A stretch of DNA of 64,000 nt, taken from NCBI RefSeq assembly GCF_002242805.1, contig NZ_MCGQ01000009.1, positions 62,001 through 126,000 of the forward strand, read 5' to 3'. A model generated the notes under the pieces. The model was not told the origin of the DNA. It saw only the letters and a list, made by a program, of their open reading frames with translations, and did not search any database. Below, piece after piece: positions 24,614 through 36,237 of the stretch. The DNA comes from Streptomyces diastatochromogenes (lineage in GTDB: Bacteria > Actinomycetota > Actinomycetes > Streptomycetales > Streptomycetaceae). The first letter of the stretch is position 1, and each line of letters begins with the position of its first letter. Made by a program: the position numbers and the translations under genes.

Positions 24614-25264
24614 TCACGGCATCCGGTCTGCCGTACGCACCGCATAGCCGAGGACCCGTTCGCTCAACAGGTCCTCGATGTCGTCGAGGAGAACGAGTAC
24701 CTCTCGTGACACTTCGGCCGGTTTGCGCCCACCGAGCATCTCCCGGCCGATGGCGACGAAGACCGCCTGATGGATCCAGCAGATCTGACCAGCCATCAGA
24801 TCCGGCAGCGGATCGTCGGTGGCGGCGCCGGTCTCCTCGCGCAGCACCGCCTCCACGTTGTCATGGATCTCCTGCTGCAGGCTCCACAGCCGGGAGCGCA
24901 GCGGCGGCGCCTCGTGGATGACGCGCATGAAGCGGTCGTACCCCTCCATCAGGCCCACCCGGGGCGAGACCGCCTCGACCTCTCCGCGCAGCTCACGCAG
25001 GACGGCGCGCGCGGCGGACTCCCCCGCGTCCCGGCCGCGGACCCAGCGGGCGAGCCGGTCGGCCATGCCGGCGGAGCGGTCGAAGAAGAGGTCCTCCTTG
25101 GCCGGGAAGTAGTTGTAGACGGTGTTGACGGAGACGTTGGCCGCTTCGGCGATCTCCGCGACCGTGACCGCGTCGAATCCGCGCTCCATGAACAGCCCCG
25201 TGGCGACATCCGAGATGTACTGCCTGGTCTGCCGTTTCTTCCGCTCCCTGAGTCCCTCAGCCAT
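24614..25264 (-). CDS. TetR-family transcriptional repressor
   Basis: A 216-residue regulator. The N-terminal HTH is textbook TetR: RKKRQTRQYISDVATGLFMERGFDAVTVAEIAEAANVSVNTVYNYFPAKEDLF spans about residues 8-60. The rest is a helical ligand-binding domain with no family-specific motif I recognise. It diverges from a DrrAB-type exporter operon, and a palindrome lies in the 79-bp intergenic gap, so autoregulation and repression of the exporter are likely. The inducer is probably a substrate of the exporter. Confidence 0.9.
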   Translation of the reverse strand: MAEGLRERKKRQTRQYISDVATGLFMERGFDAVTVAEIAEAANVSVNTVYNYFPAKEDLFFDRSAGMADRLARWVRGRDAGESAARAVLRELRGEVEAVSPRVGLMEGYDRFMRVIHEAPPLRSRLWSLQQEIHDNVEAVLREETGAATDDPLPDLMAGQICWIHQAVFVAIGREMLGGRKPAEVSREVLVLLDDIEDLLSERVLGYAVRTADRMP

Positions 25265-25291
25265 GCCTGCATCCTAACTTTGCTGGGCCCA

Positions 25292-25322
25292 CTGAAAACT
25301 TGGTGTCATTGCAAAATTTCAG
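25292..25322. promoter_or_regulatory. candidate TetR operator in the divergent region
   Basis: Inverted repeat with 11-nt arms CTGAAAACTTG and CAAAATTTCAG, 9 of 11 positions pairing, around a 9-nt spacer. It is unusually AT-rich for this genome and lies midway between the tetR and exporter start codons. Confidence 0.55.
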
Positions 25323-25343
25323 GGACTCTGTTTTTCTGTGGGC

Positions 25344-26129
25344 ATGGCAGCAGTCATCAGCGCGGCCGGACTGGCCCGCACCTTCCAGACGAAGTCCGGC
25401 CCCGTGGAGGCCGTACGGTGCATCGACCTCACCGTCCGCGAGGGCGAGATCCTCGGCTTCCTCGGCCCCAACGGCGCGGGCAAGACGACCACCCTGCGGA
25501 TGCTCACCACCCTGCTGAAGCCCACCGGCGGCGCGGCCACGGTCGCCGGGTACGACCTGGCGACCGACCCGGGCGGGGTGCGCCGGGTCTCCGGGTACGT
25601 CGCCCAGTCCGGCGGGGTGGACCCGCAGATCACCGTCCGGGAGGAGCTGGTCACCCAGGGGCGGATGTACCGCCTGTCGAAGGCGGAGGCGGTCGTACGC
25701 GCCGCGGAACTCGCCCGGGAGCTGGACCTCACCGAGCTGCTCGACCGGAAGACGGCCGCGCTCTCCGGTGGGCAGCGGCGGCGGCTCGACATCGCCATGG
25801 CGCTCACCCACCGCCCCAAGGTGCTGTTCCTGGACGAACCGACGACCGGGCTCGACCCCGGCAGCCGGGCCGACCTGTGGGACCTGGTGCGCCGGCTGCG
25901 CGACGAGCACGGGACCACGGTGTTCCTGACCACCCACTACCTGGACGAGGCCGACGCCCTCGCCGACCGGCTGGTCGTCGTCGACCGGGGTGTCGTCGCG
26001 GCCGAGGGCACGCCGAGCGCGCTCAAGCTGGCGCACGGCGGCTCGATCGACGCCACCCTCCAGGACACCTTCCTCGCCATCACCGGCCGCGGGCCTGCCC
26101 CGGCCGACGCCGCCCCCGTCGCCGTATAG
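25344..26129 (+). CDS. ABC exporter ATP-binding protein, DrrA type
   Basis: A 261-residue ATPase with Walker A GPNGAGKTT, signature LSGGQRRRLDIA, Walker B VLFLDEPTTGLDP and H-loop TTHYLDEAD. The C-terminal extension (GGSIDATLQDTFLAITG) is typical of DrrA-type drug exporters such as the daunorubicin pump. The start is ATG 25344; a GTG two codons upstream is in frame. The permease gene follows after 31 bp. Control by the divergent TetR protein is inferred. The substrate is unknown; antibiotic or toxic-metabolite efflux is a reasonable guess. Confidence 0.92.
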   Translation: MAAVISAAGLARTFQTKSGPVEAVRCIDLTVREGEILGFLGPNGAGKTTTLRMLTTLLKPTGGAATVAGYDLATDPGGVRRVSGYVAQSGGVDPQITVREELVTQGRMYRLSKAEAVVRAAELARELDLTELLDRKTAALSGGQRRRLDIAMALTHRPKVLFLDEPTTGLDPGSRADLWDLVRRLRDEHGTTVFLTTHYLDEADALADRLVVVDRGVVAAEGTPSALKLAHGGSIDATLQDTFLAITGRGPAPADAAPVAV

Positions 26130-26160
26130 GCCTCATCGGACCGCTCACGGAATCAGAGAG

Positions 26161-26910
26161 ATGCTTCTTCACGACACCGCCCTCGTCTACGGCCGCTACC
26201 TCCGCCAGTCCCTGCGCTCCCGCTTCGCGCTGCTCTTCGGCGTGCTGACCCCGCTCCTCTATCTCCTCTTCTTCGGCCCGCTCCTCACCGACCTGCCGCT
26301 CGGCGAGCAGGGCAGCTCCTGGCAGGTTCTCGTGCCCGGGCTGCTGCTCCAACTCGGGCTGTTCGGGGCGCTGTTCGCGGGCTTCACGATCATCATGGAG
26401 AACGCCCAGGGGGTGGTGGAGCGGATGCGCGTGACGCCCGTCAGCCGGCTCGCCCTGCTCCTGGGCCGGGTGCTGCGGGACGCCACGGTCTTCGTCTTCC
26501 AGGCGGTGCTGCTGGTACTCGCCGCGGTGGTGATGGGCCTGCGCGCACCCCTTGCGGGCATCCTCATCGGCTTCGCGTTCGTCGCCCTGCTCACGCTCTC
26601 GCTGGCCTCGCTGTCGTACGCGCTGGGCATGAAGGTCCGCACCCCGCAGGAGTTCGGCCCCCTGATCAACGCGGTGTCGATGCCGTCGATGCTCCTGTCC
26701 GGCCTGATGCTCCCGATGGCCCTCGCCCCCACCTGGCTGGACGTGCTCTCGCACTTCGTCCCGTTCCGCTATCTGGTGGACGCGGTGCGCGACGCGTACG
26801 TCGGCCAGTACACGAGCGCGCACATGCTGTACGGCGTACTCGTCGCGGTCGGCTTCGCAGGGCTCGCCGTGACAGTGGGCACACGCGTGTTCCGGACGGC
26901 CGGAGCCTAA
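26161..26910 (+). CDS. ABC-2 exporter permease, DrrB type
   Basis: A 249-residue membrane protein with six hydrophobic segments, opening with a short amphipathic region (ALVYGRYLRQSLRSRFALLFG) and ending with a final helix (LYGVLVAVGFAGLAVTV). FGPLINAVSMPSMLLSGLMLPM is characteristic of DrrB-type permeases. It partners the ATPase encoded 31 bp upstream. ATG 26161 has AGAGAG upstream. It ends 13 bp before the adenosyltransferase gene, so the three genes may share a transcript although their functions differ. Confidence 0.9.
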   Translation: MLLHDTALVYGRYLRQSLRSRFALLFGVLTPLLYLLFFGPLLTDLPLGEQGSSWQVLVPGLLLQLGLFGALFAGFTIIMENAQGVVERMRVTPVSRLALLLGRVLRDATVFVFQAVLLVLAAVVMGLRAPLAGILIGFAFVALLTLSLASLSYALGMKVRTPQEFGPLINAVSMPSMLLSGLMLPMALAPTWLDVLSHFVPFRYLVDAVRDAYVGQYTSAHMLYGVLVAVGFAGLAVTVGTRVFRTAGA

Positions 26911-26923
26911 CTAGGCTGGTCTT

Positions 26924-27499
26924 ATGGTCAATCTGACGCGCATCTACACCAGGACCGGCGACAAGGGCACCACCGCCCTCGGTGACATGAGCCGGGTCGC
27001 CAAGACCGACCTCAGGATCTCGGCGTACGCCGACGCCAACGAGGCCAACGCGGTGATCGGCACCGCGATCGCACTGGGCGGGCTGGACGAGGAGGTCGTC
27101 ACCGTCCTCACCCGGGTCCAGAACGACCTGTTCGACGTGGGCGCGGACCTGTCGACGCCGGTGGTGGAAAAGCCGGAGTTCCCGCCGCTCAGGGTCGAGC
27201 AGTTCTACGTCGACCGGCTGGAGGCGGACTGCGACCGCTTCAACGAGCGGCTGGAGAAGCTGCGCTCCTTCATCCTGCCCGGCGGCACGCCCGGCGCGGC
27301 CCTGCTGCACCAGGCGTGCACGGTCGTCCGCCGGGCCGAGCGCTCCACCTGGGCTGCCCTGGAGGTGCACGGCGAGCACATGAACCCGCTCACCGCGACC
27401 TACCTCAACCGGCTCTCGGACCTGCTGTTCATCCTGGCGCGGACCGCGAACAAGGAGACCGGGGATGTGTTGTGGGTGCCCGGCGGCGAGCGGGGGTGA
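26924..27499 (+). CDS. ATP:cob(I)alamin adenosyltransferase, PduO type
   Basis: A 191-residue enzyme that transfers the adenosyl group of ATP to cob(I)alamin, giving adenosylcobalamin. The N-terminal ATP-binding motif is YTRTGDKGTTALGD (5-18); the C-terminal motif includes VVRRAERSTWAAL and the family-typical NRLSDLLFILAR. The length matches trimeric PduO/CobO-type enzymes. It supplies the cofactor of methylmalonyl-CoA mutase, linking it with MeaB and the epimerase at the left of the window. The gene lies 13 bp behind the exporter permease. No B12 riboswitch is visible. Confidence 0.95.
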   Translation: MVNLTRIYTRTGDKGTTALGDMSRVAKTDLRISAYADANEANAVIGTAIALGGLDEEVVTVLTRVQNDLFDVGADLSTPVVEKPEFPPLRVEQFYVDRLEADCDRFNERLEKLRSFILPGGTPGAALLHQACTVVRRAERSTWAALEVHGEHMNPLTATYLNRLSDLLFILARTANKETGDVLWVPGGERG

Positions 27500-27511
27500 A
27501 GCCGGCCCGGC

Positions 27512-28198
27512 CTAGGCCGCGACGACCTTGATGTCGTTCGGCCACCGGGGATCGATTTCGTAGTGCGTGCCGAACTGGCTGCTGAAGCCGGTCACCCGCA
27601 CCGTCTGCCCAGGCTTCAGGGTGGAGACGTCGATCCCCGTCTGCACGTTGACGAAGATCAGCACGCTGCCCGAACCGTCGTCGACGGACAGCTTGTACCC
27701 GTAGGGCAGGTCGCTCGTCGGGGCCTGGGTGATCCGGCCGACGACCTTGACGAGCCGTCCCTCGGTGGCCTCTCCGACCCCGGCGGTGCTGACCCGTTCC
27801 GGTTTCACCGTCTGGCCCGTGTGGCGGAGTTCGACGGCGGAGGGATCGGCCGGCACCAGGGTCAGCAGTCCGGAGCTGTCGCGCAGCGTGCCGGTGACGC
27901 GTGCGTGCCGGCACGGGTACGCGTGCACGTCGCTCCGCAGGCTGACGTAGAGGCCGGCGGTCTTGTCCTGGAGGCCGAATCCCTTGTCGCCGAAGCTGGA
28001 TTCGAAGGCTCCGGAGGGGGTGGTCACCGAGCCCTGCACGGTGACCACGGTCCCGAGCGGCAGGCTGCGGGCCTGGGCGATCGAGAGCGTCTTTGCCAGC
28101 GGCACGGCGGATGCCGAACCGGTCCCCAGTGCGGGTGCCGGCAGCAGGGCGAGCAGGGGGGCGAAGAGCAGCGTGAGGAGACGCCGGGTCAGGCCCAT
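27512..28198 (-). CDS. secreted protein with two OB-fold-like repeats
   Basis: A 228-residue protein with a signal peptide (GLTRRLLTLLFAPLLALLPAP, residues 2-22, cleavage likely near residue 30). The mature part has two beta-rich segments of the kind found in nucleic-acid-binding OB folds: GTVVTVQGSVTTPSG with GFGLQDKTAGLYV, and GRLVKVVGRITQ with LSVDDGSGSVLIFV and GQTVRVTGFSSQFG. OB repeats of this type occur in extracellular nucleases, but no nuclease catalytic domain is present. It is convergent with the adenosyltransferase gene, 12 bp apart. Possible roles are nucleic-acid or cell-surface binding. Confidence 0.7.
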   Translation of the reverse strand: MGLTRRLLTLLFAPLLALLPAPALGTGSASAVPLAKTLSIAQARSLPLGTVVTVQGSVTTPSGAFESSFGDKGFGLQDKTAGLYVSLRSDVHAYPCRHARVTGTLRDSSGLLTLVPADPSAVELRHTGQTVKPERVSTAGVGEATEGRLVKVVGRITQAPTSDLPYGYKLSVDDGSGSVLIFVNVQTGIDVSTLKPGQTVRVTGFSSQFGTHYEIDPRWPNDIKVVAA

Positions 28199-28304
28199 GG
28201 AGGCGCAGTCCTTTCCGAGAAGTGACGGCGTGTGCCGAGCATTGACGACGTGTGCCGGTCAATCCTTTCGGACGTAGCCCATCCGGGACCGCCGCGACCC
28301 GCCC

Positions 28305-28856
28305 TCAGCGGCGGACCCGCGCGGATCCCTCCCGCTTGGGGAAGAGGGTGTAACTCGCGGCGATCACCACGTTGATGCCGATCACCCACAGCATCCGCAG
28401 CTGCCACGCCCGCAGCGAACCGGTGTCGCCGGCGCCGCCGACGTACCAGACCGCGCCCTGCAGCAGCGCGACGGCGACGAGCGCGGCCAGGATCCAGCGG
28501 CCCGCGACCTTCCACTCGTGGACGGCGCGGGCCGTGCCGTACTTCGGGGGCTTGACGGGCGGCGGGCCACCGGCGAAGCGGTGGGCGACGCGGGCGTCCG
28601 CCCACTTGATCGTGGAGTGGCCGAGGCCGACGGTGAAGCCGATGTAGACGGCGGCGAGGCCGTGCCGCCAGTCGGGTTCCGCGCCGTTCCTGAGGTCGAT
28701 GGCGGTGACCGCGAACAGCACCACCTCCAGCAGCGGCTCGCACAGCAGCAGCGCGAGGCCCGTGCGGGGCATGCGCCACAGGTAGCGGAAGGCCAGCCCG
28801 GCGGCCAGCAGCACCCAGAAGGCCACCTCACAGGCGACGATCAACCCGACGATCAC
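28305..28856 (-). CDS. conserved integral membrane protein
   Basis: A 183-residue protein with about five hydrophobic segments (LIVACEVAFWVLLAAGLAF at the N terminus, ALLLCEPLLEVVLFAVTAI, WILAALVAVALLQGAVWYV, LRMLWVIGINVVIAASY) and a long cytoplasmic loop containing HSTIKWADARVAHRF and PPKYGTA. I do not recognise a functional family. The GTG start is preceded by AAGGGAG. It diverges from the chitinase sensor-kinase gene across 151 bp, so the two promoters are close together, but there is no sequence evidence that they work together. Confidence 0.75.
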   Translation of the reverse strand: MIVGLIVACEVAFWVLLAAGLAFRYLWRMPRTGLALLLCEPLLEVVLFAVTAIDLRNGAEPDWRHGLAAVYIGFTVGLGHSTIKWADARVAHRFAGGPPPVKPPKYGTARAVHEWKVAGRWILAALVAVALLQGAVWYVGGAGDTGSLRAWQLRMLWVIGINVVIAASYTLFPKREGSARVRR

Positions 28857-29007
28857 GGTTCGCTCCCTTCGCTCACCCTTCCAGGCTCGCGTCGGCGGAC
28901 GCGCGGTTCATCGTCGGCGGGGGCGAACCCGCCGTAAGCGAAAGTTGCAGTCCGGGACCGTTCCCGGGGAGCACGCGCGGCGGTCGCGGGCCGTGTTGGA
29001 TGGGGTC

Positions 29008-30180
29008 ATGTCCCTCGCGCTCCCCCGCCCGCACCGCGACGACCTGCGCATCACCGTGGGCGGGCTGCTCGGCGGGGTGCTGCTGTGGGTGCTGGGGATC
29101 CACCCCCGCGTGGCCTCGGACCACCTGGTGCTGTGGCAGGCGCCGTGGGCCCCGCTGGTGCCGCTCGCGGTGACCGCCGCCTGTGAGCCGCTGCGCCGCA
29201 TCCGGCCCCGGACGGGTCTGCTGATCGGCACCGCCGCGCTGACCCTGGACACGGTGACCCTCGGCAACATCGTCACGATCGTGCTGTACACCGACCTGAT
29301 GTACGCGGCCGTGCTGTACGGCAGCCCCGCCGCCGCCCGGCGCATCCCCTGGATCACCGGGATGCTGACGGTGCTCGGCGGAGTCGTGCCCGCCGCTCTC
29401 TGGCGCGATCCACAGGGGCTGCTCATCGGTGTGGGCGTCGGTGTGGTCGCGTTCGCGCCCGCGTCCACGGGCTGGGTGGTCCGCAACCACCGCGACGCGG
29501 CCGAGGCGGCCCGGCTGCGTGCCGAACAGACCGCGCTGCTGGCCGAGATGGACCGCACCCAGGCCGTCACCGCCGAACGGGCCCGGTTCGCGAGGGAGTT
29601 GCACGACATGGTCGCGGGCCATCTGTCGGCGATCGCCATCCACTCCACGGCGGCGCTCTCCCTGGACGACCCGAAGACCTCGAAGGACGCCCTGGCGGTC
29701 ATCCGGGAGAACAGCGTCGAAGGGCTCGCCGAGATGCGGCGGCTGATCGGGATCCTGCGGGCCGGCTCCGGTGACCGGGAGCCCGCCGCGTCCCCCACGC
29801 TGGACGGCCTTGGCGCCCTGGTGGACGGCGCCCGCGCCAACGGCCTGGAGGTCACCCTCGACGCCGGCCACGACAGCGTGCCCGTGCCGGTCGAACTGGC
29901 CGCCTACCGGATCGTGCAGGAGTCGCTGACCAACGCCCTGAAGCACGCGGCGAAGGGCCGTGTCCATGTCGCCCTGCACCAGGAGAACGGCACCCTGCGG
30001 GTGTGGGTGACCAGCCCGTACCGGCCCGGCGACGCTTCCCGCGTCTCCGGCTCGGGCTCCGGTCTCGCCGGGATGCGGGAGCGGGCCGCGCTGCTCGGCG
30101 GCAGCTTCGAGGCCGGGCCCGAGAGCGGCCGCTGGGCCGTACGGGCCGTACTTCCGCTCACCGAAGGAGACCCCGCATGA
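29008..30180 (+). CDS. chiS: sensor histidine kinase of the chitinase two-component system
   Basis: A 390-residue NarX/DesK-class histidine kinase. Up to six hydrophobic N-terminal segments (about 15-155) are followed by a short linker, the HisKA_3 phosphoacceptor (ARELHDMVAGH, His199), the N box region AYRIVQESLTNALKHA and a G box GSGSGLAGMRERAALLGG. The start is ATG 29008, as the first membrane segment begins soon after. The stop overlaps the response regulator start (ATGA). In S. coelicolor the two-component genes upstream of chiC are chiS and chiR and control chiC; position and family support that assignment. Confidence 0.88.
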   Translation: MSLALPRPHRDDLRITVGGLLGGVLLWVLGIHPRVASDHLVLWQAPWAPLVPLAVTAACEPLRRIRPRTGLLIGTAALTLDTVTLGNIVTIVLYTDLMYAAVLYGSPAAARRIPWITGMLTVLGGVVPAALWRDPQGLLIGVGVGVVAFAPASTGWVVRNHRDAAEAARLRAEQTALLAEMDRTQAVTAERARFARELHDMVAGHLSAIAIHSTAALSLDDPKTSKDALAVIRENSVEGLAEMRRLIGILRAGSGDREPAASPTLDGLGALVDGARANGLEVTLDAGHDSVPVPVELAAYRIVQESLTNALKHAAKGRVHVALHQENGTLRVWVTSPYRPGDASRVSGSGSGLAGMRERAALLGGSFEAGPESGRWAVRAVLPLTEGDPA

Positions 30181-30827
30181 CCCCTGCCATCCGTGTCCTC
30201 GTCGCGGAGGACCAGTCCGCCGTACGCGCCGGACTCGTCCTCATCCTCCGCAGCGCGCCCGACATCGACGTCGTCGGCGAGGCGGCGGACGGCGAGCGCG
30301 CGGTCGAGCTGGCCCGTGAGCTGCGGCCGGACCTGGTGCTGATGGACGTTCAGATGCCGCGTCTGGACGGGGTGTCCGCGACCCGGCAGATCGTCGCGCA
30401 GCAGATGGCGGACGTCCTGGTGCTGACCACCTTCGACCTCGACGAGTACGTGTTCGGGGCGCTGCGGGCGGGGGCGGCCGGGTTCCTGCTGAAGAACACC
30501 GAGGCGAGGGATCTGCTGGAGGCGGTGCGGACGGTGGCGCGCGGGGAGGGGATCGTCGCGCCGGCGGTGACCCGGCGGCTCATCGCCGAGTTCGCGGCGA
30601 AGCCGGTGCGCGAGACAGCGGCCGACCCGGCCGTGCTGGACGGTCTCACCCGGCGTGAGCGCGAGGTGCTGTCGTGCATCGGCGAGGGGCTGTCCAACGC
30701 CGAGATCGCGGGCCGGCTGGAGATGGCGGAGGGCACGGTGAAGACGCACGTCAGCCGTCTGCTGGCGAAGCTGGAGCTGCGCAGCCGGGTCCAAGCGGCC
30801 GTACTGGCGCAGGAGTTGGGGATCTAG
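30177..30827 (+). CDS. chiR: NarL-family response regulator of the chitinase system
   Basis: A 216-residue regulator. The receiver domain has acidic pocket Glu11-Asp12, phosphoacceptor Asp57 (LVLMDVQMPRLDG) and a Lys in FLLKNTEA. The C-terminal LuxR-type HTH is LTRREREVLSCIGEGLSNAEIAGRLEMAEGTVKTHVSRLLAKL (about 155-200). It starts within the stop of chiS by a 4-bp overlap and ends 137 bp before the chitinase start. The neighbouring gene is the chitinase chiC, whose promoter it is expected to regulate. The DNA site it binds cannot be identified from sequence alone. Confidence 0.9.
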   Translation: MTPAIRVLVAEDQSAVRAGLVLILRSAPDIDVVGEAADGERAVELARELRPDLVLMDVQMPRLDGVSATRQIVAQQMADVLVLTTFDLDEYVFGALRAGAAGFLLKNTEARDLLEAVRTVARGEGIVAPAVTRRLIAEFAAKPVRETAADPAVLDGLTRREREVLSCIGEGLSNAEIAGRLEMAEGTVKTHVSRLLAKLELRSRVQAAVLAQELGI

Positions 30828-30843
30828 CCGGTCCAGGGGCAAG

Positions 30844-30885
30844 TGGTCCAGACCTATTGACCTGTGGTCCAGACCTTTCTATTCT
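30844..30885 (+). promoter_or_regulatory. chiC promoter with paired 12-bp direct repeats
   Basis: Two identical copies of TGGTCCAGACCT lie at 30844-30855 and 30865-30876. Between and over them is a -35 TTGACC (30857-30862), then a 17-bp spacer and a -10 TATTCT (30880-30885). This arrangement, one repeat on each side of the -35, is the known operator design of Streptomyces chitinase genes. The same sequence type is bound by DasR, the N-acetylglucosamine-responsive repressor. The first repeat lies only 17 bp after the chiR stop. Confidence 0.92.
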
Positions 30886-30963
30886 CGCGGCACCGTGGGC
30901 GTGAAGGCTCAGTCATGCCCCCGACACCCCTATCGAGAGCCCCATACAAGAGGGAGGCGCAGC

Positions 30964-32784
<1,821 letters not shown>

Positions 32785-32789
32785 GAGCG

Positions 32790-33236
32790 CTAAGCGACGT
32801 TGACGCGCTGACCGGGCGGGGCTGCTTCCAGCCACGCGAGGAAACCGGTCAGCGCGTCTTCGCTCATCGCGAGTTCGAGGCGCGTGCCCCGGTGGGTACA
32901 GGCGAGGACCACCGCGTCGGAGAGCAGCGCCAGCTCCTCCTCGCCCTCGGGCAGCCGGCGGCCGGCCACCTCGATCGCGGCGCGCTCCAGGGTGCGGCGC
33001 GGGCGGGGGGCGTAGGAGAAGACGCGGTACCACTCGATGCGGTCGCCGTTGTAGCGGGCGACGCCGTAGCTCCAGCCCTTGCCGCTGGAGTCCGGTTTCT
33101 CGGGGAGGTCCCAGCGCAGCGAACAGTCGAAGGTGCCGCCGGAGCGCTGGATCAGTCTGCGGCGCAGTCCGAACAGGAACAGTCCCACCACCACGAGGGC
33201 GATCACGATTCCGCACACAGTCAGAGCGAGGACCAT
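32790..33236 (-). CDS. DUF2550 family single-pass membrane protein
   Basis: A 148-residue protein with an N-terminal membrane helix (ALTVCGIVIALVVVGLFLFG, about 4-23), a basic RRRLIQR segment, then a small soluble domain with TFDCSLRWDLP and GWSYGVARYNGDRIEWYRVFSYAPRPRRTLER. DUF2550 proteins follow the ATP synthase operon in many actinobacteria; their function is not known. The ATG start at 33236 is chosen over GTG 33242 because GGAGG then stands at good spacing. It is 138 bp downstream of atpC, behind a strong terminator, and convergent with chiC. Confidence 0.82.
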   Translation of the reverse strand: MVLALTVCGIVIALVVVGLFLFGLRRRLIQRSGGTFDCSLRWDLPEKPDSSGKGWSYGVARYNGDRIEWYRVFSYAPRPRRTLERAAIEVAGRRLPEGEEELALLSDAVVLACTHRGTRLELAMSEDALTGFLAWLEAAPPGQRVNVA

Positions 33237-33305
33237 CGGCACCGACCTCCTCGTCTCCTAGGCGATGAAATTGAGTAATGAAAAGGAAAAAACACCCACA
33301 TCTGC

Positions 33306-33352
33306 CTCAGCCGCGACCGGCACCGGATTGCTCCGGGCCGGCCGCGGCTGAG
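33306..33352 (-). terminator. terminator of the atp operon
   Basis: Arms of 16 nt (33306-33321 and 33337-33352) with 15 of 16 positions pairing, CTCAGCCGCG against CGCGGCTGAG at the base. On the minus strand it is followed by a T-rich run (TGTTTTTTCCTTTTC), an intrinsic terminator just after atpC. Confidence 0.85.
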
Positions 33353-33374
33353 TGACGTCATACCGCGCGCTGGA

Positions 33375-33752
33375 TCAGCGCGCCGCGGTCGCCGCCCGCA
33401 GGCGGACATCCGCACGACGCTCGGCCTCGGCGTCGTCCTCCGCCTTCGCGCGCTCGAGCTCGCGCTCCGTGCGCTGGACATCGATCTCGTCCGACAGCTC
33501 GGCGATCTCGGCCAGCAGCGACAGCTTGTTGTCCGCGAACGAGATGAAACCGCCGTGCACCGCGGCGACGACCGTTCCACCGTCACTCGTACGGATGGTC
33601 ACGGGGCCCGACTCCAGCACACCGAGCAGCGGCTGGTGACCGGGCATGACGCCGATGTCGCCGGACGTGGTGCGCGCGACGACCAGGGTGGCCTCGCCGG
33701 ACCAGACCTGGCGGTCGGCGGCGACCAGCTCGACGTGCAGCTCAGCAGCCAA
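33375..33752 (-). CDS. atpC: ATP synthase epsilon subunit
   Basis: A 125-residue F1 subunit. The beta-sandwich domain (ELHVELVAADRQVWSG, GDIGVMPGHQPLLGVLESGPV) is followed by two C-terminal helices (DVQRTERELERAKAEDDAEAERR region) that in other bacteria inhibit ATP hydrolysis. The start codon is TTG 33752, preceded by GAGGAG. It is the last gene of the operon, before the terminator hairpin. Confidence 0.94.
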   Translation of the reverse strand: MAAELHVELVAADRQVWSGEATLVVARTTSGDIGVMPGHQPLLGVLESGPVTIRTSDGGTVVAAVHGGFISFADNKLSLLAEIAELSDEIDVQRTERELERAKAEDDAEAERRADVRLRAATAAR

Positions 33753-33862
33753 GAGTGGCTCCTCGGGTCACCACCCGGCGGTTCTGCCGGGTGTTGGTTA
33801 CAAGTCTAGTGGGCGTGAGTGAGGGGGCGGGACGCGCCCGCCCCCTCACACGAGCGCGAGGC

Positions 33863-36216
<2,354 letters not shown>

Positions 36217-36237
36217 GAGTCAGGTCCCTTCCTTACG

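Noticed and set aside
26911..26923. Cobalamin riboswitch before the adenosyltransferase gene
   Set aside because: Only 13 bp separate it from the exporter gene, and no B12-box-like conserved sequence was found upstream.
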